Shown here piece by piece: positions 1 through 7,270 of a stretch of 33,368 nucleotides of DNA. Every line of letters starts with the position of its first letter. Position 1 is the first letter of the stretch. A program made the translations under genes and the position numbers. The notes beneath the pieces were generated by a model. It made no database searches. It was not told where the DNA came from and saw only the letters and a program-made list of their open reading frames with translations. The stretch is from Nocardia rosealba (lineage in GTDB: Bacteria > Actinomycetota > Actinomycetes > Mycobacteriales > Mycobacteriaceae): assembly GCF_020216065.1 (NCBI RefSeq), contig NZ_JAIWNA010000013.1, positions 1 to 33,368 of the forward strand, written 5' to 3'.

Positions 1-3
1 AGG

Positions 4-116
4 GGCCGCGCGAACAGCGCTCGAGACTCGCGCTTCGCGCATGCGCTTCGAGCGCTGTTCGCGCGGCCGGGCCGCTGCGCCGCTTCGCGGCGGACCCTCC
101 TCGAGGTCGGGTCGTG
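4..116. repeat. Extragenic palindromic element, copy A
   Basis: Perfect 21-nt inverted repeat: 4-24 pairs with 48-68 around a 23-nt loop that is itself rich in small GCGC palindromes. A small CCGC-TTC-GCGG hairpin (about 79-93) follows, then a 22-nt tag at 95-116 beginning CCCTCCTCGAGG. The same tag, also preceded by a small GC hairpin and a very large hairpin, recurs at 4316-4337. No coding frame is supported across bases 1-242. The element could end transcription of an unseen gene to the left, but the shared tag suggests a dispersed repeat family. Confidence 0.75.
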
Positions 117-248
117 CGGGGTTGGGAATGCGGTCATGGCCGACTCGGGGGCGCGTTGTGGTTGGGCATTGATGGCCGGTTTTCACGTGTTCTGGGCGGT
201 ACCCTCGGGAGAGGGCGGTGTCGGCCCGGCCGAGTGGAGGCGATGACA

Positions 249-947
249 GTGAGCGGTGGGGTTGGGGCCTCGTTCGATCCGGAGCGCGTTCGTGGACTGA
301 GCAGTGGCGGTTCGTCCGGGCGCCGGGGCGGGTCGGTGGTGTCGGCCGCGGTGGGGATCATCGGGTTCGTGGTGGCGCTGTTCCTCATCGAGGGCGTCGA
401 CATGGTGCTCTCCTACGATCGCCCGCCCGGGGCGGCGAACGAACTCGACGGCGCGGGGATCGAACCACGCCAGGTGAGCGGCCTCGACGGGATCCTGTGG
501 GCGCCGCTGCTGCACGGCGGGTGGGACCACCTGCTGGCCAACAGCCTGCCGCTGCTCGTGCTCGGGTTCATCGTGCTGCTCTCGGGGATCGGGCGCGGTA
601 TCGCCGCTACGGCGATCATCTGGGTGATCGCGGGGGTGGGGACCTGGCTGACGGGGCAGACCGGCAGCGTGCACATCGGCGCGTCCTCGATCGTGTTCGG
701 GTGGCTCACCTATCTGATCTGCCGTGGATGGTTCGCGCGCAATGTCGGGCAGATCGTGGTGGGACTGGTGATCTTCCTGATCTACGGGTCGATGCTGTGG
801 GGTGTGCTGCCCACGGACCCCCGAATTTCTTGGCAGGGGCATCTTTTCGGGGCGGTGGGTGGAGTGCTGGCGGGCTGGGTACTCTCTGGTGATGAACGTC
901 GACGCCGCCGTGAAGCATCGGTCGGCCGCGCACTACCAACGCGGTAA
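249..947 (+). CDS. Rhomboid family intramembrane serine protease
   Basis: Predicted polytopic membrane protease of about 232 residues that would cleave transmembrane substrates within the bilayer. Visible family marks are a HxxxN motif in an early TM helix (HLLAN, residues 94-98), the catalytic Ser in GASS (Ser146) and the catalytic His in WQGHLFG (His198). Around six hydrophobic segments lie between residues 30 and 212, followed by an Arg-rich cytoplasmic tail. The SD-like GGAGG at 236-240 is 8 nt from GTG 249, which I prefer, but only 2 nt from ATG 243, the alternative. Much longer upstream extensions have no ribosome site. It lies 36 nt before the MBL gene in the same direction, matching M. 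tuberculosis Rv1337, although murI (Rv1338) is absent between them. Catalytic residues appear intact; the substrate is unknown. Confidence 0.85.
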   Translation: MSGGVGASFDPERVRGLSSGGSSGRRGGSVVSAAVGIIGFVVALFLIEGVDMVLSYDRPPGAANELDGAGIEPRQVSGLDGILWAPLLHGGWDHLLANSLPLLVLGFIVLLSGIGRGIAATAIIWVIAGVGTWLTGQTGSVHIGASSIVFGWLTYLICRGWFARNVGQIVVGLVIFLIYGSMLWGVLPTDPRISWQGHLFGAVGGVLAGWVLSGDERRRRREASVGRALPTR

Positions 948-983
948 CCGGGGATCCGGTCTGGAGAATGGGGGGATCCTGCA

Positions 984-1781
984 GTGAGTACCAGCCCGTC
1001 GTGGCAGCATGAGGGCATGCGCCTTACCGTCCTCGGGTGCTCGGGCAGTGTGTCCGGCCCGGACTCCCCAGCGTCGGGGTACCTGTTGACCGGCCCGGAT
1101 ATGCGTCCGACCGTCATCGACTTCGGCCCGGGCGTGTTCGGCGCACTGCAGAAGCACCTGAACCCCGGCGATGTCGACATCTTCCTCACGCATCTGCACG
1201 CGGATCATTGCCTCGACCTGCCTGCCCTGCTCGTGTGGCGTCGATACCACCCCAATCCGCCCACCGGCAAGGCCCTGGTCCGAGGCCCGTCCGACGCGGC
1301 CTTACGCATCGGCAACGCCTCGGCCGAGATCGGTGGCGAAACCGACGACTGGTCCGACGTGATCGACTCCCAGGCGTGGGCCGAGAACGTCCCCGTGCCG
1401 TTCGGTCCGGGGCACACGGTCGAAGCGCGCCGCATGTACCACCCGCCGGAGTCCTACGGTCTGCGCATCACCGCCGCGAGCGGCCGCGTGTTCGTCTACA
1501 CCGGTGACACCGCCATGTGCGACGCCGTGGTCGAACTCGCCCAGGGTGCCGACGTGCTGATGGCCGAGGCGTCCTGGACCCACGATCCCGCGAATCGTCC
1601 TCCGGGCATTCACCTTTCGGGAACCGAGGCGGGCGAGATCGCCACCCGCTCGGGCGCCAAGGAACTGCTGCTCACCCATATCCCGCCGTGGACCTCGCGC
1701 GAAGACGTCATCGCCGAGGCCAAAGCGGCATTCGCGGGACCGGTCCACGCGGTCGCACCGGGCGAGACCTTCGACCTGTAG
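984..1781 (+). CDS. MBL-fold metallo-hydrolase, Rv1339-type cyclic nucleotide phosphodiesterase-like
   Basis: A 265-residue cytoplasmic metallo-beta-lactamase-fold enzyme. The metal-binding signature THLHADH is at residues 69-75. A further His is at 153 (YHPPES), Asp175 is in YTGDT, and His232 is in LLTHIPP, so the two-metal site looks complete. Position next to rph and rdgB and the GCSGSVSGPDSPASGY start match the mycobacterial Rv1339 family, whose member has been reported as an atypical cAMP phosphodiesterase. That activity is inferred here. The start is uncertain: GTG 984 has a G-run 8 nt upstream, while ATG 1017 would begin exactly at the conserved RLTVLGCSG strand but has its SD-like bases too close. 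RNase Z-like activity is a less likely alternative. Confidence 0.85.
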   Translation: MSTSPSWQHEGMRLTVLGCSGSVSGPDSPASGYLLTGPDMRPTVIDFGPGVFGALQKHLNPGDVDIFLTHLHADHCLDLPALLVWRRYHPNPPTGKALVRGPSDAALRIGNASAEIGGETDDWSDVIDSQAWAENVPVPFGPGHTVEARRMYHPPESYGLRITAASGRVFVYTGDTAMCDAVVELAQGADVLMAEASWTHDPANRPPGIHLSGTEAGEIATRSGAKELLLTHIPPWTSREDVIAEAKAAFAGPVHAVAPGETFDL

Positions 1782-1837
1782 CGCCACGGCCCCGGCACCT
1801 CGATGAGGGGCCGCGAACACGGACACACGCCGACGGG

Positions 1838-1850
1838 CATAATCCCTACC
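1838..1850 (+). promoter_or_regulatory. Candidate leaderless promoter of rph
   Basis: A CATAAT -10-like hexamer at 1838-1843 lies 7 nt before the GTG start of rph, so a transcript starting 7 nt downstream of it would begin at or next to the start codon. No Shine-Dalgarno sequence is present between them. This is the usual actinobacterial leaderless arrangement. The -35 region is weak. Confidence 0.55.
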
Positions 1851-2615
1851 GTGTCGAGACGAGCCGATGGTAGGGCGGATGACGAACTCCGCGAGGTCAA
1901 GATCACCCGAGGATTCACCTCGCACCCGGCCGGGTCGGTGCTGGTGGAATTCGGGCAGACCAGGGTGATGTGCACCGCCAGCGTCACCGAGGGGGTGCCG
2001 CCGTGGCGGCGCGACTCGGGCCTGGGCTGGCTGACCGCCGAATACGCGATGCTGCCCGCCGCCACCCACACCCGCAGCGGGCGTGAGTCGGTGAAGGGCA
2101 AGGTCGGCGGCCGCACCCAGGAGATCAGCAGGCTGATCGGGCGTTCGCTGCGCGCGTGCATCGACCTGGCCGCACTCGGCGAGAACACCATCGCCCTGGA
2201 CTGCGACGTGCTGCAGGCCGACGGCGGCACCCGAACCGCGGCCATCACCGGCGCCTACGTGGCGCTCAGCGATGCCGTCACCTACCTGGCCGCGGCGGGC
2301 AAACTGGCCGACCCGCAACCGATTTCGTGCATGATCGCCGCGGTGAGCGTTGGCGTCGTCGACGGCCGGGTGCGGCTGGACCTGCCCTACGAAGAGGATT
2401 CGCGTGCCGAGGTCGACATGAATGTGGTCGCCACCGACACCGGAACCCTCGTCGAGATCCAGGGCACCGGCGAAGGCGCCACCTTCCCCCGTTCCACCCT
2501 GGACAAGCTGCTCGATTCGGCGCTGGTCGGTTGCGAGGAGCTGTTCGCGATCCAGAAGGCCGCCCTCGCCCTGCCCTACCCGGGCGAGCTGCCCGAACCG
2601 GCGGGGAAGAAGTAG
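1851..2615 (+). CDS. rph: Ribonuclease PH
   Basis: A 254-residue phosphorolytic 3'-5' exoribonuclease that trims tRNA 3' ends using inorganic phosphate. The start SRRADGR, the early block TRGFTSHPAGSVLVEFG, CTASVTEGVPPW and the core DCDVLQADGGTRTAAITGA are characteristic of the family and near-complete. Length is normal for a hexameric RNase PH. The start is set at GTG 1851 because the family begins M-S-(K/R)-R-x-D-G-R; the open frame extends upstream to 1803 but that part has no family similarity. It is followed after 2 nt by rdgB, so the two are surely co-transcribed, as in mycobacteria (rphA-Rv1341). Confidence 0.97.
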   Translation: MSRRADGRADDELREVKITRGFTSHPAGSVLVEFGQTRVMCTASVTEGVPPWRRDSGLGWLTAEYAMLPAATHTRSGRESVKGKVGGRTQEISRLIGRSLRACIDLAALGENTIALDCDVLQADGGTRTAAITGAYVALSDAVTYLAAAGKLADPQPISCMIAAVSVGVVDGRVRLDLPYEEDSRAEVDMNVVATDTGTLVEIQGTGEGATFPRSTLDKLLDSALVGCEELFAIQKAALALPYPGELPEPAGKK

Positions 2616-2617
2616 CC

Positions 2618-3223
2618 GTGGGCACGCGCGTGCTGGTCGCCAGCCGAAATGCCAAGAAGCTGAAGGAATTGCGCCGCATCCTCGACGACGCGGGCGTCGC
2701 CGGGATCGAACTGGTGAGCCTCGACGACGTGCCGCCCTACGAGGAGGCCCCCGAAACCGGCGCCACCTTCGAGGAAAACGCGATCGCCAAGGCGCGTGAC
2801 GGTGCAGTCGCGACCGGAATGCCCTGTGTGGCAGACGATTCCGGTATCGAGGTGGATGCCCTCAACGGGATGCCCGGCGTGCTGTCGGCCCGTTGGTCCG
2901 GGCGCCACGGTGACGATGCCGCCAACAATGCCCTGCTGCTCGGTCAGCTCGGCGACGTCCCCGACGAACGGCGCACCGCCCGCTTCGTCTCGACGTGCGC
3001 CCTAGTCCTGCCCGACGGCACCACCACGGTGGTCCGCGGCGAATGGCCCGGCACCATCGCCCGCGAACCGCAGGGCGAAGGCGGCTTCGGCTACGACCCG
3101 CTCTTCCACCCGGACGGCGGTCCCCGCAGCGCCGCCGAACTCACCCCCGCCGAAAAGGACGCCGCCTCCCACCGCGGCCGTGCCCTCGCACAGCTCCTCC
3201 CGGCACTGGCCGACCTGGCCTGA
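2618..3223 (+). CDS. rdgB: RdgB/HAM1 non-canonical purine NTP pyrophosphatase
   Basis: A 201-residue house-cleaning enzyme that hydrolyses dITP, ITP and XTP to monophosphates, keeping deaminated purines out of nucleic acids. Family motifs: substrate loop SRNAKKLKE (9-17), FEENAIAKA (51-59), catalytic VADDSGIEVDALNGMPGV (71-88), GFGYDPLF (156-163) and the C-terminal SHRGRAL (184-190). The GTG start at 2618 follows a GGGGAAG ribosome site inside the end of rph. Length is typical. A strong hairpin follows the stop. Confidence 0.97.
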   Translation: MGTRVLVASRNAKKLKELRRILDDAGVAGIELVSLDDVPPYEEAPETGATFEENAIAKARDGAVATGMPCVADDSGIEVDALNGMPGVLSARWSGRHGDDAANNALLLGQLGDVPDERRTARFVSTCALVLPDGTTTVVRGEWPGTIAREPQGEGGFGYDPLFHPDGGPRSAAELTPAEKDAASHRGRALAQLLPALADLA

Positions 3224-3228
3224 TACAA

Positions 3229-3289
3229 GATCACCACGCTCTGGTGGCGGACGCTACTCGCGAATCGCCGCCACCGGAGCGTGGTGATC
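3229..3289. terminator. Bidirectional terminator between rdgB and the DUF3817 gene
   Basis: 22-nt arms 3229-3250 and 3268-3289 pair with a single mismatch around a 17-nt loop. It sits between two convergent genes, 5 nt after the rdgB stop and 12 nt from the stop of the minus-strand gene, so it can serve both. T content after the stem is modest (TTTG on plus, TCTTG on minus), as often in actinobacteria. Confidence 0.8.
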
Positions 3290-3301
3290 GTTTGTCCGGG
3301 G

Positions 3302-3673
3302 TCAGAGGTTGTACTGGGCTTTGACGTCTTTGGCGTTGCGGTGCTCGACGAAGAAGGAGAGCAGGGGGATGGTGCCCGCGATGAGGGTGCCGACGGTGCG
3401 GGCGATGGGCCAGCGGACCTTCACCGCGAGGTCGGCGGTGACCAGCAGGTAGGCGAAGTACACCCAGCCGTGCACGAGCGCGATCCAGCGCGGGGTGTCC
3501 ATGCCGAAGCCGTACTGGGCGATCATCTCGGCGGTGAGCAGCAGCAGCCACAGACCGGTGAACCAGGCGAGGGCGCGGTAGCGCAGCAGGGCCGAGGCGA
3601 TCTTGGGGTTGTCCGCCGGTGCACCGGAGGCCGGTTTGTCCAGCGACGGTGCGGTGGTGTTGTTGTCGGTCAC
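3302..3673 (-). CDS. DUF3817 membrane protein (Rv1342c-like)
   Basis: A 123-residue small integral membrane protein. A polar 25-residue N-terminus precedes about three hydrophobic helices (roughly 35-53, 64-85 and 92-110). The helix starting RYRALAWFTGLWLLLL and the segment WIALVHGWVYFAYLL are typical of DUF3817. It starts at GTG 3673, which overlaps the TGA of the upstream minus-strand gene by 4 nt (GTGA), implying translational coupling. Position next to rdgB matches Rv1342c. The molecular function of the family is not known. Confidence 0.85.
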   Translation of the reverse strand: MTDNNTTAPSLDKPASGAPADNPKIASALLRYRALAWFTGLWLLLLTAEMIAQYGFGMDTPRWIALVHGWVYFAYLLVTADLAVKVRWPIARTVGTLIAGTIPLLSFFVEHRNAKDVKAQYNL

Positions 3674-4101
3674 CCGGCGTTCCTCTCAGGGGCGTGCAGA
3701 CCGGCGGCCTGCGCATCGATATCGCTGGCGTGCAAACTCGCCAGGTACTGGTTGTAGGCGGCGGTCTCGGGATCGTCCGCGGCGGTGGCCTTGGGCCGTT
3801 CGGGCAGGATCCCGGCCGGGATCTCGCGCGGCGCCTCGACCTTGTCCCGGCGCGGCGGGGCGGGCTCACCGGCCTCGCGTTCGAGCCGCACGAATCGGAA
3901 GTACGCGAACACCGCGAACACCGCGAACAGCGGCCACTGCAGCGCGTACCCGAGGTTCTGTCCGGTGCCGGTCGCCGAGTCGAACCGTTCCCACTGCCAC
4001 CAGGCCAGCGCGAGACAGCCCAGCGCCACCACGATGACCAGCGCGATCAGCGCGGGCCGGTTGTACGCCGGGCGGTTCGGTGGAACGGACACGACACCCA
4101 C
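3670..4101 (-). CDS. Two-TM conserved membrane protein (Rv1343c/LprD position)
   Basis: A 143-residue protein with two hydrophobic helices (about 16-36 and 54-69) and a charged, Pro-rich cytoplasmic C-terminal half. Gene order makes it the counterpart of Rv1343c, annotated in M. tuberculosis as lipoprotein LprD, but no lipobox cysteine is suitably placed here, so I do not call it a lipoprotein. The start is GTG 4101; another GTG three codons on (4092) is possible. It is the first gene of a two-gene unit with the DUF3817 gene. Function unknown. Confidence 0.75.
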   Translation of the reverse strand: MGVVSVPPNRPAYNRPALIALVIVVALGCLALAWWQWERFDSATGTGQNLGYALQWPLFAVFAVFAYFRFVRLEREAGEPAPPRRDKVEAPREIPAGILPERPKATAADDPETAAYNQYLASLHASDIDAQAAGLHAPERNAG

Positions 4102-4167
4102 GGTACCTGCCTACTACACGGTGCGTAGGAGCAGGTCGCGGCCACAAACCCCGTCGAGGCCGACGTC

Positions 4168-4186
4168 ACAGCTTCGCTGTATTTTT
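4168..4186 (+). terminator. Small hairpin followed by a T-run
   Basis: ACAGC-TTC-GCTGT (4168-4180) followed by ATTTTT looks like a minimal Rho-independent terminator reading rightwards. No rightward gene ends nearby, so it may belong to the adjoining palindromic element or block antisense transcription. Weak stem. Confidence 0.35.
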
Positions 4187-4205
4187 GGAGCGCTGGCGCG
4201 CTCGA

Positions 4206-4337
4206 GTTCGCGGCCCCGCAAGTCCCGACGATCAAGCGCCGTGGCTTGCTCCTTCGTCGCCTACGCCACGGCACCTGATCGTCGGGACGGCCGCGAACCG
4301 CCGCTGCGCGGCGGCCCCTCCTCGAGGTCGGGTCGTG
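4206..4337. repeat. Extragenic palindromic element, copy B
   Basis: A giant imperfect hairpin: 4206-4244 pairs with 4266-4298, with one 6-nt bulge (4216-4221) and two mismatches. A second hairpin CCGCCGC-TGC-GCGGCGG (about 4297-4314) follows, then the 22-nt tag 4316-4337, identical to 95-116. Hairpin arms share GGCCGCG...GAAC sequence with copy A but differ in the middle. It fills the 262-nt gap between the start of the minus-strand gene at 4101 and the end of the GlxA-type gene at 4364. No ORF is supported in this gap. Confidence 0.75.
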
Positions 4338-4363
4338 TGAGGCCGGATAGCGGTGAACGCGAG

Positions 4364-5323
4364 TCATTGCAGGGCTGCGGCGCGGAAGGTGTGGCGGTAG
4401 GTGGTGGGGGAGACGCCGATGGTGGTGGCGAGATGCTGGCGCAGCGAGGCGGCGGTGCCGAGGCCGGACTCGGCCGCGACGCGGTCGATGGGCAGGTCGG
4501 AGGCCTCGAGCAGGTGACGGGCGAGGTCGACGCGCTGGCGGGTGAGCCACTGGCCGGGTGGGAGGCCGGTTTCCTCGCGGAAGCGGCGGCAGAAGGTCCG
4601 CACACTCATCCGGGCGTGGGCGGCGAGTTCGGCGAGTGACAGGGGCCGGTCGAGGTGGGTGAGCGCCCAGGCGCGGGTATCGGCGGTGCTCGCGGTCCCC
4701 GATTCGGGCATCGGCCGGTCGATGAACTGGGCCTGACCGCCCTCGCGCCACGGTGGCACGATGCACAGCCGCGCCACCCGGTTGGCGACGGCGCTGCCGT
4801 GGTCGCTGCGCAGCAGGTGCAGGCACAGGTCGATGCCGGCCGCGCTGCCCGCGGCGGTGAGGATGCGCCCGTCGTCGACGAAGAGCACGTCGGCGTCCAT
4901 GCGCACCCGGGGGAACTCACGGCGGAACCGTTCGGCCTGGTTCCAGTGGGTGGTCGCGGGGCGTCCGTCGAGCAGTCCGAGGGTGGCCAGCACGAACGCC
5001 GACGTGCAGAAGCTGACGACCCGGGTCTGCGGCCGTCGCAACGCGTCGGCCACTTTCGGTGGCAGGCAATAGGTTTCGTGGTCGTCGCATTCGGTGAACG
5101 GCGGGATGACGACGATGTCGGCGTCGTCGAGCGCGCTCGCGTCCCAGGGCACCGCGATCGTGTAGTCGGCGTTGGTTCGCACCGGTGCACCGTCGAGGCT
5201 GCAGGTGCGGATCTCGTAGAGCGGGCTGCCGTCGTCGGCCACCGCTGTCCCGAAGATGCGGGCCGGGATGCCGAGTTCAAAGGGATACACGCCGTCCAGG
5301 GCCAGAACCACCACGCGCTGCAT
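4364..5323 (-). CDS. GlxA family transcriptional regulator (DJ-1/PfpI-like + AraC HTH)
   Basis: A 319-residue regulator. Residues 3-195 form a class I glutamine amidotransferase-like domain with the nucleophile-elbow position VVSFCTSAFVLA (Cys106). Residues about 213-315 form an AraC/XylS double helix-turn-helix (second helix SVRTFCRRFREETG; RVAAESGLGTAASLRQHL). The start is ATG 5323, preceded by AAGGA at 7 nt; an in-frame ATG at 5341 and further upstream extension lack ribosome sites. It is divergent from the quinone oxidoreductase gene across 106 nt, so that gene is the obvious target. The ligand is unknown. Confidence 0.9.
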   Translation of the reverse strand: MQRVVVLALDGVYPFELGIPARIFGTAVADDGSPLYEIRTCSLDGAPVRTNADYTIAVPWDASALDDADIVVIPPFTECDDHETYCLPPKVADALRRPQTRVVSFCTSAFVLATLGLLDGRPATTHWNQAERFRREFPRVRMDADVLFVDDGRILTAAGSAAGIDLCLHLLRSDHGSAVANRVARLCIVPPWREGGQAQFIDRPMPESGTASTADTRAWALTHLDRPLSLAELAAHARMSVRTFCRRFREETGLPPGQWLTRQRVDLARHLLEASDLPIDRVAAESGLGTAASLRQHLATTIGVSPTTYRHTFRAAALQ

Positions 5324-5388
5324 GGCAAGATCCTTGCACATATTGGCTTCCCTGCCACTCGTCGCGGTCCCCGGCGCGCGGCATTGTC

Positions 5389-5403
5389 TTTCCTGTACGG
5401 AAA
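5389..5403. promoter_or_regulatory. Palindrome TTTCC-N5-GGAAA, candidate GlxA-type operator
   Basis: A perfect dyad in the 106-nt divergent region between the GlxA-type regulator and the oxidoreductase gene, 27 nt before the latter's start. Location and symmetry suggest a regulator site. No clear -35/-10 pair was identified around it. Confidence 0.4.
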
Positions 5404-5429
5404 CGGCAACGCGCACAGAAGGAATCGAC

Positions 5430-6368
5430 ATGCGGGCAATCGGACAGGACACCTTCGGCGGACCCGAGGTGCTGCGGGTGATCGAGCGCGACCGGCCGGC
5501 ACCCGGACCGGCGGAAGTGCTGATCAGAGTGCACGCGGCGGGCGTGAACCCCACCGACTCGTGGCATCGCGGCACCGGCGGACTGCACGGCGCTGTCACC
5601 CCCCTCGGCTGGGACGTGTCCGGTGTGGTCGAGGCGGTGGGTCTCGGCGTCACGGTATTCGTCCCCGGTGACGAGGTGTTCGGCATGCCACGGCACCCGC
5701 ATCCGGCCGGAACCTACGCCGAGTACGTCACCGCGCCTGCTCGCCATCTCGCCCACAAGCCCGCGAACCTGAGCCATCTCGAGGCGGGCGGTCTGCCGCT
5801 GGTCGCGCTCACCGCGTGGCAGGCGCTGGTCGACACCGCCGACGTACGGCCGGGGCAGCGTGTGCTGGTCCACGCCGCGGCGGGCGGTGTCGGTCAGGCG
5901 GCGGTGCAGATCGCCAAAGCGCGTGGTGCCCATGTCGTCGGTACGGCGCGCGCCGACAACCACGAATTCGTCCGCGGCCTGGGCGCCGACGAAGTGATCG
6001 ACTACACCACAACGGCTTTCGAGGAAGTAGTTCGCGACATCGACGTGGTGGTCGACACCATCGGCGGCGAATACGGCCCGCGCTCCCTGCGCACCCTCCG
6101 GCCCGGCGGCATCGTGGTCTCCCTCGCCTCACCCGCCGAGGCGGCGCTCGCCGACATCGCGCGCCCGCTGGGACTGCGGGCCCAGTTCATGATCGTCGAG
6201 GCCGACCGCGCTGGCATGCTCGCGATCGCGGATCTGGCGCGCGAGGGCGCCCTGCGTGTGCGCGTGGACACCGTGGTGCCGCTGGAGTCGGCGAGCAAGG
6301 CGCACGAGATCGCCGCCACCCAGCGCACGCGCGGCAAGATCGTGCTCGAGGTCGCTCAGAACTTGTAG
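5430..6368 (+). CDS. Zinc-free NADP-dependent quinone oxidoreductase (MDR family)
   Basis: A 312-residue medium-chain reductase related to zeta-crystallin. The N-terminal GroES-like fold includes HAAGVNPTDSW (35-45) and the Rossmann domain has AAAGGVGQAAVQIAK (149-163). The catalytic-zinc cysteine/histidine ligands of alcohol dehydrogenases are absent, so reduction of quinones or enones with NADPH is expected. The ATG at 5430 has AAGGA 6 nt upstream. Divergent from the GlxA-type regulator. Its last 13 nt overlap the end of the convergent SDR gene. Confidence 0.92.
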   Translation: MRAIGQDTFGGPEVLRVIERDRPAPGPAEVLIRVHAAGVNPTDSWHRGTGGLHGAVTPLGWDVSGVVEAVGLGVTVFVPGDEVFGMPRHPHPAGTYAEYVTAPARHLAHKPANLSHLEAGGLPLVALTAWQALVDTADVRPGQRVLVHAAAGGVGQAAVQIAKARGAHVVGTARADNHEFVRGLGADEVIDYTTTAFEEVVRDIDVVVDTIGGEYGPRSLRTLRPGGIVVSLASPAEAALADIARPLGLRAQFMIVEADRAGMLAIADLAREGALRVRVDTVVPLESASKAHEIAATQRTRGKIVLEVAQNL

Positions 6369-7231
6369 GCGATGCCGGTCATCCGCTCCGATTCCTCCCA
6401 CAGGCGCCGCAGCAGTTCGGGATTGCGCGACAGCGCGCTCGACGGGCACGCCTCGACCGGACCCTGCGATTGCATGAGCCGGTTCGGACCCCAGTAGACG
6501 GTGGGATCGGCGTCCGGTTCGGTCGCGGCGAACAGGGTGGAGTGGGCGGCCTTGGCGGGCGGGTGGCCGACGAGGCGGATGACCGGCTTGCTCACCCGGT
6601 CCAGCAGGGTCTCGGTGCGGGCGAACAGGTCGGTCGCCGAGACGCCGGGGTGTACCGCGTAGGACTTCTGCTTCGCCCCCGCTTCGCCGAGGCGGCGCTG
6701 CAATTCGCGGGCGAACATGAGGTTGGCCAGCTTCGCCTGGGCGTAGGCGAGATTGCGCTGGTAGCGACGGTTCTCGTAGTTCAGGTCGTCGATCCAGAGC
6801 TTGGGGGTCTGCTTGTGGGCGATGCTGGCCAGGGTCACCACCCGGTCACGGACGCGGTCGAGTAGCAGACCGGTGAGGGCGAAGTGACCCAGATGGTTCA
6901 CCCCGAACTGGGTCTCGAACCCGTCGGCCGTCCGCGAGAACGGCACGTTCATCAGGCCCGCGTTGTTGACGAGCACATCGAATTCGCCCTGCTGCTCGGC
7001 GAATTCGCGCACGGAGGCCAAGTCGGCCAGGTCGAGGGCGGCCACCCGTACGTCGCCGGTAATGGCGGCGGCGATCGGTTCGGCCTTCGCCTTGTTGCGA
7101 CAGGCCATGATCACGGTGGCGCCCTTGGCGGCCAGCACCTTCGTGGTCTCGGCACCGAGGCCGCCGTTGGCGCCGGTGATCACGAAGGTGCGGCCGGTCT
7201 GGTCCGCGATGTCAGCTGGTTTCCATGCCAT
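6356..7231 (-). CDS. Short-chain dehydrogenase/reductase (retinol dehydrogenase/WWOX-like)
   Basis: A 291-residue SDR. NAD(P)-binding TGANGGLG is at 19-26, ACRN at 43-46 (suggesting NADP preference), DLADL at 67-71, NNAG at 89-92, catalytic Ser136, and YAQAK with Tyr163 and Lys167. All catalytic residues are present. The substrate is unknown; the subgroup acts on varied alcohols and ketones. AAGG lies 7 nt before ATG 7231 and a palindromic operator lies just upstream. It follows the sigma-factor gene by 39 nt on the same strand and could be partly read through from it. Confidence 0.92.
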   Translation of the reverse strand: MAWKPADIADQTGRTFVITGANGGLGAETTKVLAAKGATVIMACRNKAKAEPIAAAITGDVRVAALDLADLASVREFAEQQGEFDVLVNNAGLMNVPFSRTADGFETQFGVNHLGHFALTGLLLDRVRDRVVTLASIAHKQTPKLWIDDLNYENRRYQRNLAYAQAKLANLMFARELQRRLGEAGAKQKSYAVHPGVSATDLFARTETLLDRVSKPVIRLVGHPPAKAAHSTLFAATEPDADPTVYWGPNRLMQSQGPVEACPSSALSRNPELLRRLWEESERMTGIAYKF

Positions 7232-7239
7232 GCCCCGAC

Positions 7240-7255
7240 CTTACTCTCGAGTAAG
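7240..7255. promoter_or_regulatory. Palindromic operator CTTACTC-N2-GAGTAAG before the SDR gene
   Basis: A perfect 7-nt dyad with a 2-nt spacer, 9 nt upstream of the SDR start, in the 39-nt gap after the sigma gene. Form and position resemble TetR-family operators. The TTACTCG half-site also occurs in the PadR promoter dyad at 11062-11093. Confidence 0.55.
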
Positions 7256-7270
7256 ATCGATCGGTAGTGG

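Noticed and set aside
5324..5686. N-terminal extension of the GlxA regulator across the divergent promoter and into the oxidoreductase gene
   Set aside because: The extra ~120 residues are Ser/Pro/Thr-rich shadow sequence, and AAGGA with ATG 5323 marks the start.
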